Assembly: GCA_017540915.1 (NCBI GenBank)
Contig: JAFYAD010000264.1
Coordinates: forward strand, 1-14,811
Direction: 5' to 3'
Length of the DNA: 14,811 nucleotides
Source of the DNA: Lachnospiraceae bacterium
GTDB lineage: Bacteria > Bacillota_A > Clostridia > Lachnospirales > Lachnospiraceae
The position numbers and the translations under genes are program-made. The first letter of the stretch is position 1, and every line of letters begins with the position of its first letter. The notes below the pieces were generated by a model. That model did not search any database, had not been told where the DNA came from, and worked only from the letters and a program-made list of their open reading frames with translations. Shown here one piece after another: positions 7,334 to 13,090 of this stretch.

Positions 7334-7607
7334 TTAAAGTAAAAGAACGGTGCTAAGGTAAACATCATCCTGGTATTGTGAACTTCCTAATCTTTCCTCA
7401 TGTTCTTTCTCGATGGCTGCCACGCCCTCAAAGAGTTCGGCTATCTCGTCAAAGCCTTCCTCTCTGGCTTTTGCGGCGAAGGATGGGTACATCTCTTTCC
7501 ACTCGTATGCTTCGCCGTCGGCTGCCGCCTCAAGGCAGTCTACTGTAGTGCCGATACCGGTCAGTATCTTGTACCAGATCTCTGCATCTCCATTTGTTAT
7601 CAGCCAT
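7334..7607 (-). pseudogene. broken rubrerythrin gene (internal deletion/frameshift and lost C terminus)
   Basis: A frame on the minus strand from about 7597 to its stop at 7334 encodes [20 protein letters not shown], then [13 protein letters not shown], then [15 protein letters not shown] and [10 protein letters not shown]. This is the second half of a rubrerythrin diiron four-helix domain, with the E..YEW and EKEH iron ligands kept. After EER the sequence no longer resembles rubrerythrin. Upstream a good ribosome binding site (GAGGAAGG) and ATG at 7607 open a different frame, MADNKWRC, which is out of phase with the diiron part and soon stops. MADNKWRC could be the first residues of an N-terminal rubredoxin-like domain (speculative). 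The gene therefore seems to have lost its first diiron half by an out-of-frame deletion and its C terminus at about 7390. Confidence 0.82.
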
Positions 7608-7675
7608 GATGTAACCTTCCTCTACTTCACAGTCACCCACTTAGACGGGTATGCCTAAATCCCATAGACTAAGGT

Positions 7676-7704
7676 ATAATACCATACTATCCTGCTGAAT
7701 TCAA
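7676..7704 (-). promoter_or_regulatory. promoter of the broken rubrerythrin gene
   Basis: On the minus strand TTGAAT (7704-7699) and TATTAT (7681-7676) are 17 bp apart. The start would lie about 60 bp ahead of the ATG at 7607. The -10 box sits in GGTATTATACC, a perfect 11-bp palindrome (7673-7683) that might be an operator. The promoter may now drive the glycosyltransferase and flippase genes downstream, which lack a clear promoter of their own. Confidence 0.6.
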
Positions 7705-7710
7705 TACGAA

Positions 7711-7766
7711 AAAGCGCCAAACCCCTCAGTCAGCCGTTGGCTGACAGCTCCCCCGGAAGGGGAGCC
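7711..7766. repeat. double-hairpin REP-like element, probable terminator of the ABC exporter operon
   Basis: Two perfect 7-bp hairpins lie side by side: GTCAGCC/GGCTGAC (7729-7735/7739-7745) and GCTCCCC/GGGGAGC (7747-7753/7759-7765). On the minus strand they follow the exporter stop codon by about 13 bp and lead into GAGGGGTTTGGCGCTTTTT. The layout CCTCAGTCAGC...GACAGCTCCCC...GGGGAGCC is one I know as a common intergenic repeat of gut Firmicutes. It probably ends transcription or protects the 3' end of the ABC mRNA. Confidence 0.7.
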
Positions 7767-7778
7767 TTTACAGGGATC

Positions 7779-9557
7779 TCAGCTGACTTCCTGCAGCTGG
7801 GCTGTGTAGAGCCTGTAGTAGTCGCCGCGTTTTGCCATGAGCTCGTCGTGAGTTCCCTGCTCGGTGATGCCGCCCTTGTCTATGTACATGATGCGGTCGC
7901 AGTTTTTGATGGTGGAGAGGCGGTGCGCTATGATGAATGTGGTGCGTCCCTTCATCATGTTGTCGAGACCGGTCTGCAGGGCGTGCTCGGTCTGCACGTC
8001 TATGGAGGCGGTGGCCTCGTCCAGCACCAGTATCGCCGGATCGGAGATCAGGGTTCTGGCAAACGAGATGAGCTGCTTCTGTCCCTGGCTTAAGAGGGAT
8101 CCGCGCTCCCTTACCTCGCTGTCGTAGCCGTTCTCCTCTTTCATGATAAAGTCATCGGCACATACGACCTTCGCAGCGTCCCTGATCTGCTCTTCCGTGG
8201 CGTCGGTTTTACCGTATCTGATGTTATCTGCTATAGTACCGGAAAAGATAAAGCTGTCCTGCAACATTATGCCCATCTGCGAGCGCAGTGAGTGCAGAGT
8301 CACCTTCGATACATCGCATCCGTCGATTAAGACGCGGCCGCTGTTGACATCATAGAATCTGGATATCAGACTCACGATGGTGCTCTTGCCTGCTCCCGTG
8401 GGACCTACCAGCGCAACGCTCTCTCCCGGTGTTATCTTGAATGAAACATTGGTCAGCACAGGCTTCTCAGGCTCATACGAAAAGCATACATTCTGAAATT
8501 CCACTGTGCCCTTCACAGGCGGAAGCTCTGTCGCGTCCTCCGCATCCTCGATCTCCACCGGCTCATCGAGAGTTTCGAATATTCTCTCAAGATAAGCGAT
8601 ATTATTGATGAAGGTGTTGAAGATATTGCCCAGGTTCATAAGCGGCTGCCAGAATCTTGAGGCGTAGCCGGATATGGCCACCACGGTACCCACTGTCTTC
8701 TCGCCGGCTCCGAACAGGAGTATTCCGAATACGAAGATGGCCGCCCTGATGCATACCGCAATACTGTCGATACCCGGCCATACCACGTTACTGTAGCCCG
8801 TGGCGGAGATCCATGTCTTTCGGCAGTCATCCGAGAGATCCCTGAATATCTCGGAATTCTCTTCCTCCCTTGCGAAGATCTGGGTGATGCGCACGCCCAC
8901 TATGTTTTCCTGGAGATAGGCATTAAGATTTGAGTTTTTGTTGGAAACTGCCTGCCATGCCTTGCGCTGCTTATTCTTTACCCAGAACATGAAAACAGCC
9001 AGTACGGGGACGCCGCACATTACAACTGTCGCTAACTGCACGTCCACCATGAACATGAAGATCACGATGAATATCAGGTTGAAGATCTCCAGTATCACGT
9101 TTATCAATCCGTTCGACAGCATGTCGGAAACTGAGTTTACGTAGTTTACCACGCGGATCAGGATCTTGCCGTGGGGTCTGTCATCATAGTATGAAAAAGG
9201 CAGCTTCTGCAGTTTCTCGAAGAGGTCTTTTCTGATGTCATATATGATGTTCTGGCTGACCTTCACCATGATGCCGGATCTCACCGTAGAGAAAACGGTG
9301 CTGATGGCGAACACGCCCACCATTATCAGCGAAAGTTCCAGCAGATATCTTTTATCCGCAGCCGGAATAGCTTCATCCAGCGCATGCTGCACTATGATGG
9401 GCGATATCAGTCCCGTCACGCCTGCAAATGCTGACAAAATAAGAGCCAGCGCCATCTTCCCTGAGTATTTTTTGATATATACCCACGCTCTCAAAAGATG
9501 CCTGAAGTCAAATTCCTGCTCCAGATTTTCATCCTGTTTATATGTGTTTCTTGCCAT
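7779..9557 (-). CDS. ABC exporter half-transporter with canonical Walker B (heterodimer subunit 2)
   Basis: A 592-residue half-transporter: a six-helix membrane domain (about 33-325) fused to a nucleotide-binding domain. The latter has Walker A GPTGAGKST at 385-393, Q-loop Gln433, signature LSQGQ at 489-493, Walker B ILVLDEATASID with catalytic-type Glu514, and switch His545. The signature deviates from LSGGQ (Gly to Gln). That is the pattern of the second subunit of heterodimeric exporters such as BmrCD, LmrCD or TM287/288, where this signature faces the degenerate site of the partner. The substrate is probably a drug, lipid or peptide; it cannot be told. ATG at 9557 follows GAGAGGA; the partner gene ends 52 bp before. 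Confidence 0.94.
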   Translation of the reverse strand: MARNTYKQDENLEQEFDFRHLLRAWVYIKKYSGKMALALILSAFAGVTGLISPIIVQHALDEAIPAADKRYLLELSLIMVGVFAISTVFSTVRSGIMVKVSQNIIYDIRKDLFEKLQKLPFSYYDDRPHGKILIRVVNYVNSVSDMLSNGLINVILEIFNLIFIVIFMFMVDVQLATVVMCGVPVLAVFMFWVKNKQRKAWQAVSNKNSNLNAYLQENIVGVRITQIFAREEENSEIFRDLSDDCRKTWISATGYSNVVWPGIDSIAVCIRAAIFVFGILLFGAGEKTVGTVVAISGYASRFWQPLMNLGNIFNTFINNIAYLERIFETLDEPVEIEDAEDATELPPVKGTVEFQNVCFSYEPEKPVLTNVSFKITPGESVALVGPTGAGKSTIVSLISRFYDVNSGRVLIDGCDVSKVTLHSLRSQMGIMLQDSFIFSGTIADNIRYGKTDATEEQIRDAAKVVCADDFIMKEENGYDSEVRERGSLLSQGQKQLISFARTLISDPAILVLDEATASIDVQTEHALQTGLDNMMKGRTTFIIAHRLSTIKNCDRIMYIDKGGITEQGTHDELMAKRGDYYRLYTAQLQEVS

Positions 9558-9580
9558 AACATAATCCTCTCTTATTACAA

Positions 9581-9599
9581 ATCATGACTTCGTCATGAT
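9581..9599. repeat. small perfect hairpin between the two ABC genes
   Basis: ATCATGAC (9581-9588) and GTCATGAT (9592-9599) form an 8-bp perfect stem with a 3-base loop, in the 52-bp gap between the ABC genes. No T-run follows on either strand, so it is unlikely to be a full terminator. An RNA stabiliser or processing site that tunes the ratio of the two subunits is possible. Confidence 0.5.
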
Positions 9600-9609
9600 G
9601 ATTCCTCTC

Positions 9610-11388
9610 TCATGCGCCCATCTGGAGTTTGACCAGATCGGCGTAATATCCACCCTTGGCGATGAGCTCCTCGTGTGAACCCTGCTCCGTGATGCATCCG
9701 TCCTTGAGCACCAGGATCTTGTCTGCCGTGCGGGTAGTGGAGATCCTCTGGGCTATGATGAGCTTGGTACACTTGAAATCAAGGTTTCTTAGGCTCTCCT
9801 GAATATGCTTCTCAGTCTCCATGTCCACAGCTGATGTAGTGTCGTCCAGTATCAGTATGGATGGCTCCACCGCCAGCGCTCTCGCTAAAGAGATACGCTG
9901 TTTCTGTCCGCCGGAGAGTCCGACGCCGCGCTCGCCCACGATGGTATCGTAGCCTTCAGGCATCTTGGCGATGAACTCATCTGCTGCAGAATATCTGGAG
10001 AATTTAACGACCTGCTCTTTCTTGATATGGGGATCGCCGTAAGCGATATTACCCTCGATGCTGTCGGAATACAACAGCACGTCCTGGGTTGCGAGACCTA
10101 TGTTTTTGCGAAGCTGTGAGAGCTTCAGCTTTCTGATGTCGATGCCGTCGATCAAGATCTCGCCCTCGTTCTGCTCATAGAACCTTGGGATCATATGGAT
10201 CAGCGAAGATTTTCCGCAGCCCGTCTCACCCATGATGGCGATGGTCTCGCCGGGTTCTGCCGTAAAGGATATGTTTTTCAATACGGGCATATTGCCGTCG
10301 GCGTACTGGAATGACACGTTCTTAAACTCAATCCGTCCCTCGAAGCGTCCCGGTTTGTCCACCGCATCCGGCGCATCCTTGATGTCGGGTTCGCTGTAGT
10401 AGATCTCCATCACCTTCTGAACCGCTGCCAGAAAGCGCTCGAACTCATTCATGATGTTGCCCATCTGGCGCATGGGACCTGCCACCGCCCAGATCAGGCC
10501 GGAAAAGGCAACATATTCGCCCATGGTCATATCGCCGTTTATCATGAAAAGACCGCCGCAGAGTATCAGCAGTACCGACATCAGGTTCGCTGCAGACTCT
10601 ATATAAGGATAATATTTGATCCACATCCCTGCGACCTCTATGTTGGTATCTCTGTAATCACGGTTGGCGTGATCAAATTTCTCTATTTCATAATCCTCTT
10701 TGGCGAAGGCTTTAACCACTCTGTTTCCGGAAATATTCTCCTGAGCGTCCGTGTTCATACCGGAGAGCTTTTCTCTCAGCTTGGCGTGGAGCGGCGCGAT
10801 GTTTTTCTTAAAGCTGATGATGATCACGAAGATCACCGGAGACACCGCCAAGATGCACAGGGCCATCTTCATGTTCATAGCCATGAAAAATATCATGGTG
10901 GAGCCGTACAGCGCAGCACTCTCCACCACGACGCGGACAACCCATGCCAGCATATGTCTTGCCGCATCCAGATCTCCCGTCATCCTGGTCATGAGATCAC
11001 CGGTCCTAAAGGCGCTGTAGAACTTCATGTCCTGATGCTCGATCTTCCTGTACAGATAATTTCTGACATTGAACAGAACACCCTGGCTCACGTGTTCATA
11101 GCTCTGGCAGTCAATGTAGACCAACACCGTACGTATCAGGGTGAAGATCACCATCCCCGCCACCAGACGATAAAACTCATCCTTGTGAAGTGCCAGGTTT
11201 TCCATGGCATTCTCGCCTGTCAGGAATCTGTCCACGATCTCTCCGGAAAAATACGGAACCACCAGCTGCAGTACACAGTACATGACGGTGCCCACCATGG
11301 CCGCGATATACAGCGCCTTCTGGCCTCCCATGTTAGTCCACAAAAACCGCAGCTTCTCTTTTGTAGAATACTTTTTTGTCTCGTACAT
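9610..11388 (-). CDS. ABC exporter half-transporter with degenerate ATP site (heterodimer subunit 1)
   Basis: A 592-residue half-transporter with a six-helix membrane domain (about 25-310) and a nucleotide-binding domain: Walker A GETGCGKSS at 387-395, Q-loop Gln435, canonical signature LSGGQ at 491-495, and Walker B ILILDDTTSAVD. The catalytic Glu is Asp516 and the switch His is Gln547 (IIAQRIS). Both changes mark the non-hydrolysing site of heterodimeric exporters. It pairs with the next gene, whose own signature is the degenerate one, so the two defects meet in the same composite site. A TTG at 11394 is in frame, but AGGAG lies eight bases from ATG 11388 and only two from the TTG, so ATG is chosen. 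First gene of the operon. Confidence 0.94.
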   Translation of the reverse strand: MYETKKYSTKEKLRFLWTNMGGQKALYIAAMVGTVMYCVLQLVVPYFSGEIVDRFLTGENAMENLALHKDEFYRLVAGMVIFTLIRTVLVYIDCQSYEHVSQGVLFNVRNYLYRKIEHQDMKFYSAFRTGDLMTRMTGDLDAARHMLAWVVRVVVESAALYGSTMIFFMAMNMKMALCILAVSPVIFVIIISFKKNIAPLHAKLREKLSGMNTDAQENISGNRVVKAFAKEDYEIEKFDHANRDYRDTNIEVAGMWIKYYPYIESAANLMSVLLILCGGLFMINGDMTMGEYVAFSGLIWAVAGPMRQMGNIMNEFERFLAAVQKVMEIYYSEPDIKDAPDAVDKPGRFEGRIEFKNVSFQYADGNMPVLKNISFTAEPGETIAIMGETGCGKSSLIHMIPRFYEQNEGEILIDGIDIRKLKLSQLRKNIGLATQDVLLYSDSIEGNIAYGDPHIKKEQVVKFSRYSAADEFIAKMPEGYDTIVGERGVGLSGGQKQRISLARALAVEPSILILDDTTSAVDMETEKHIQESLRNLDFKCTKLIIAQRISTTRTADKILVLKDGCITEQGSHEELIAKGGYYADLVKLQMGA

Positions 11389-11429
11389 AACCAAATCTCC
11401 TGCTAAAACTCTTACTCTTATTAACCGTA

Positions 11430-11468
11430 AATATCACGCAACATGGTGGTTGCAAATTCCGTGATATT
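11430..11468 (-). promoter_or_regulatory. nested hairpin in the 5' leader of the ABC exporter operon
   Basis: AATATCAC (11430-11437) and GTGATATT (11461-11468) form a perfect 8-bp outer stem. Inside, GCAAC/GTTGC (11438-11442/11449-11453) forms a 5-bp stem around ATGGTG. It lies about 40 nt before the start codon of the first ABC gene. Possible roles are mRNA stability, translation control or a second protein-binding site. Confidence 0.55.
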
Positions 11469-11506
11469 GAATAACACACTCAAAAATACACCCCCAAATT
11501 GAAGAT

Positions 11507-11542
11507 GTATAGTTACTATACGGATAATCCACAAAAAATCAA
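11507..11542 (-). promoter_or_regulatory. ABC exporter promoter with palindromic operator over the -10 box
   Basis: On the minus strand TTGATT (11542-11537) and TATAGT (11520-11515) are 16 bp apart. The -10 box is part of GTATAGTTACTATAC (11507-11521), a perfect 7-1-7 palindrome beginning GT and ending AC, as GntR-family operators do. A repressor bound there would mask the -10 box, which suggests the exporter is induced by its substrate. No regulator gene lies in the window. Confidence 0.65.
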
Positions 11543-11565
11543 GGGGGTAAAATACAATTTTTTTC

Positions 11566-11594
11566 TTAACATTTGAGTGAAAATAGTTTATGAT
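11566..11594 (+). promoter_or_regulatory. sigma-A-type promoter of the amidohydrolase leader
   Basis: TTAACA (11566-11571) and TATGAT (11589-11594) are separated by 17 bp, five of six matches each. Transcription would begin near 11601, directly at the foot of the first leader hairpin. It is divergent from the ABC exporter promoter, with only about 20 bp between the two -35 boxes, so regulators of one could affect the other. Confidence 0.75.
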
Positions 11595-11600
11595 ACTGCC

Positions 11601-11675
11601 TGTTGATCCGGACATCCAAGCAGGTCCGTGATCAAAGGTCCGGCAAGGTTCTTTAAAGTAAGCAAGAACCGGGAC
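11601..11675 (+). ncRNA. candidate structured leader RNA of unknown class
   Basis: The RNA starting near 11601 would open with an 11-bp stem, TTGATCCGGAC (11603-11613) against GTCCG-T-GATCAA (11624-11635), with one bulged base and a 10-base loop. A second stem follows, GGTTCTT/AAGAACC (11647-11653/11664-11670), also with a 10-base loop, extended below by GTCC/GGAC (11638-11641/11672-11675). Palindrome copy 3 comes after that. I do not recognise a known riboswitch, and no T-run terminator follows. It could be a new cis-regulatory RNA, a stable 5' end or a small RNA. Folding was done by eye. Confidence 0.5.
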
Positions 11676-11690
11676 ATCGACCGCAAGAAA

Positions 11691-11760
11691 TCACTATTCA
11701 CAGTCTATTATGCAGGTGATCGTGCCGGAATACACCCTAATACAGCTGTGAATCAGTAAC
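11691..11760. repeat. palindromic element (repeat family copy 3, short and imperfect)
   Basis: The left arm ACTATTCACAG (11693-11703) and the right arm CTGTGAATCAGTAAC (11746-11760) are inverted copies with one extra base in the right arm. The arms match the tips of copy 2 (GTTACTATTCACAGCC) closely and copy 1 less so. It ends 15 bp before the amidohydrolase start codon and so forms part of its leader. Confidence 0.6.
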
Positions 11761-11775
11761 AGAAACGGAGCACCC

Positions 11776-12657
11776 ATGTTAATAGATTTCCATACACATA
11801 CATTCCCCGATAAGATAGCCGCCTCAGCCATCTCAAAGCTCGCGGCGACAGCGGACACAAGACCGCACACCAACGGTACCTCCAAGGCCCTGACACAGGC
11901 CACCGCAGACAACGGTCTCGACTACTCCGTAGTGTTACCCATAGCCACAAAGCCGTCGCAGACCAACAGCATCAACGAGCGCGCAGTATGGCAAAACCGA
12001 CTCTCATCATCGACCCGCCTCATATCTCTGGGTACGATCCACCCGGACAACGAGGACTATTCCTACATATTAAAAAGCCTCAGGGAGAGCGGGATCATCG
12101 GAATCAAGATACACCCTGTGTATCAGCGTACTTTTATCGATGACGAGCGATTCATGAACATCATAGCCTGCGCCGAGAGTCTTAACATGTTCACCGTGGC
12201 GCACGGCGGGTACGACATCGGATTTCCCGGTCTCGATCTGGTAAGCCCGGAACACGTCTCCAATGTGATGAAAAAAATCCGCCCGAAGCACCTTATACTG
12301 GCCCACATGGGAGGCTGGGGATGCTGGGATGAGGTGGAGAACACCCTGTTAGAGGACGATTTCACCAGAGAGAACATATATCTGGACACCGCCTTTTGCC
12401 TGCGTCCCGAGGATGATTCCGGCATCGGCGGCAACACTATATTTTTAGATAATGAGCAGTTCGTGCGCATCGTGAAAAAGATCGGCGCCCACCGTGTGCT
12501 CTTCGGAACCGACAGCCCCTGGAGCGACCAGGGCGACTCCTTAAAGGTCATAAAAAAATCCGGACTGAGTCCGGATGAGTTATCTCTCATATTGGGAGAA
12601 AATGCCGCAAAAATACTGGGTCTTCCCATTGATGCGTCAGCGGGAAGCCCGTCGTAA
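11776..12657 (+). CDS. amidohydrolase-family metal-dependent hydrolase
   Basis: A 293-residue TIM-barrel hydrolase of the amidohydrolase_2 type (relatives include decarboxylases and hydrolases of small ring or amide compounds). Metal-ligand positions are visible: HTH at 6-8, IKIHP with Lys111 and His113, AHGG with His143, AHMGGWG with His177, and GTDSPW with Asp246. No signal peptide, so cytoplasmic. The specific substrate cannot be read. ATG at 11776 follows CGGAG. It has its own promoter and a long structured leader. Its 3' end overlaps the convergent cysteine-rich gene by 21 bp, and codons near residues 261-267 also form the terminator hairpin of that gene on the other strand. Confidence 0.88.
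   Translation: MLIDFHTHTFPDKIAASAISKLAATADTRPHTNGTSKALTQATADNGLDYSVVLPIATKPSQTNSINERAVWQNRLSSSTRLISLGTIHPDNEDYSYILKSLRESGIIGIKIHPVYQRTFIDDERFMNIIACAESLNMFTVAHGGYDIGFPGLDLVSPEHVSNVMKKIRPKHLILAHMGGWGCWDEVENTLLEDDFTRENIYLDTAFCLRPEDDSGIGGNTIFLDNEQFVRIVKKIGAHRVLFGTDSPWSDQGDSLKVIKKSGLSPDELSLILGENAAKILGLPIDASAGSPS
12551..12576 (-). terminator. Rho-independent terminator of the cysteine-rich gene, inside the amidohydrolase coding sequence
   Basis: On the minus strand ATCCGGAC (12576-12569), a TCA loop and GTCCGGAT (12565-12558) form a perfect 8-bp stem followed directly by six more Ts (12557-12552). It lies 60 bp beyond the stop codon of the cysteine-rich gene. On the plus strand the same bases encode part of the amidohydrolase, and there is no T-run, so it should act in one direction only. 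Confidence 0.75.
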
Positions 12658-12879
12658 CAGCTCCATTATCAGGTCATAATTGTCCGCTTCATGAGGGAAT
12701 GTGCAATCCATGCAGCTTTTGACAGCATGGTCACCCCTGTCTATCATGGTGTACTGCCCCGGGCAGTCGAGGCAGTACAGCGGGCAATAGCAAAAAAGAC
12801 AATTCAGCTCTCCGTCCATCTTATGGCACGGATAATACTCGCATTCTTTGTTCGCAAAAAAACGGCTTGAATTTTTCAT
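12637..12879 (-). CDS. cysteine-rich small domain protein (PF04071-like)
   Basis: The 80-residue protein has nine cysteines in the arrangement CEYYPCH - NCLFCYCPLYCLDCPG - KSCMDC - FPHEADNYDLI, which matches the cysteine-rich small domain family I know as PF04071. It probably binds zinc or an iron-sulfur cluster. The function is not established; relatives are sometimes near cobalamin genes, but none are here. The open frame extends to 12978. ATG at 12879 follows AGGAGAG and begins with the family-typical RFFANKECEYYPCH, so the shorter form is chosen. A weak promoter (TTGCGG, 17 bp, TAATAT at 12973-12945) is possible. The 3' end overlaps the amidohydrolase tail to tail. Confidence 0.85.
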   Translation of the reverse strand: MKNSSRFFANKECEYYPCHKMDGELNCLFCYCPLYCLDCPGQYTMIDRGDHAVKSCMDCTFPHEADNYDLIMELLRRASR

Positions 12880-12944
12880 AGTGTTTTTCTCTCCTGCAAT
12901 ATCAGTTGCTTCGCCGTAACTTCTCCCACGCAAGATCCGCTCAC

Positions 12945-12973
12945 ATATTACCATCCGTCTCCAAAAACCGCAA
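12945..12973 (-). promoter_or_regulatory. possible promoter of the cysteine-rich gene
   Basis: On the minus strand TTGCGG (12973-12968) and TAATAT (12950-12945) are 17 bp apart. The -35 box is a poor match (three of six), the -10 box fair. Spacing and location, about 65 bp before the start codon, are right. The divergent serine hydrolase promoter begins 12 bp away. Confidence 0.4.
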
Positions 12974-12985
12974 CACAAAAAAATG

Positions 12986-13014
12986 TTAACAAATGACCGG
13001 ATTTTTTTTATAAT
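12986..13014 (+). promoter_or_regulatory. sigma-A-type promoter of the serine hydrolase - PARG operon
   Basis: TTAACA (12986-12991) and a perfect TATAAT (13009-13014) are separated by 17 bp, nearly consensus. The spacer ends in a run of eight Ts. The transcript would start near 13021, giving a leader of about 70 nt. Confidence 0.85.
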
Positions 13015-13022
13015 ATAATTCC

Positions 13023-13074
13023 AGGGTCAATAATCCTTACTGTGATGTCCGGTTTTCGACCCTTGAGGTTTTTT
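13023..13074 (+). promoter_or_regulatory. leader hairpin followed by a T-run, possible attenuator
   Basis: AGGGTC (13023-13028) can pair with GACCCT (13058-13063), and a run of six Ts follows at 13069-13074, five bases beyond the stem. The loop is 29 bases. The gap between stem and T-run makes this weaker than a normal terminator. It lies wholly in the leader, before the ribosome binding site AGGGGG, so premature termination or a small regulatory fold is possible. Confidence 0.35.
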
Positions 13075-13090
13075 ATAGGGGGATAGTGAC

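Noticed and set aside
7413..7658. An 81-codon open frame on the plus strand in the gap between the glycosyltransferase and the ABC gene.
   Set aside because: It is antisense to the rubrerythrin remnant, which has clear family residues.
10669..11406. A 245-codon open frame on the plus strand.
   Set aside because: It is antisense to the first ABC gene, His/Gln-rich in the way of a shadow frame, and without recognisable domains.
11601..11700. T-box riboswitch, because GGGACATCGACCGC faintly resembles the T-box sequence.
   Set aside because: The match to the conserved T-box is poor, no terminator/antiterminator pair follows, and the gene is not an aminoacyl-tRNA or amino-acid gene.
12984..12991. 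TGTTAACA as a BirA operator half-site.
   Set aside because: No second half-site at the needed distance, and the bases are explained as the -35 box of the serine hydrolase promoter.
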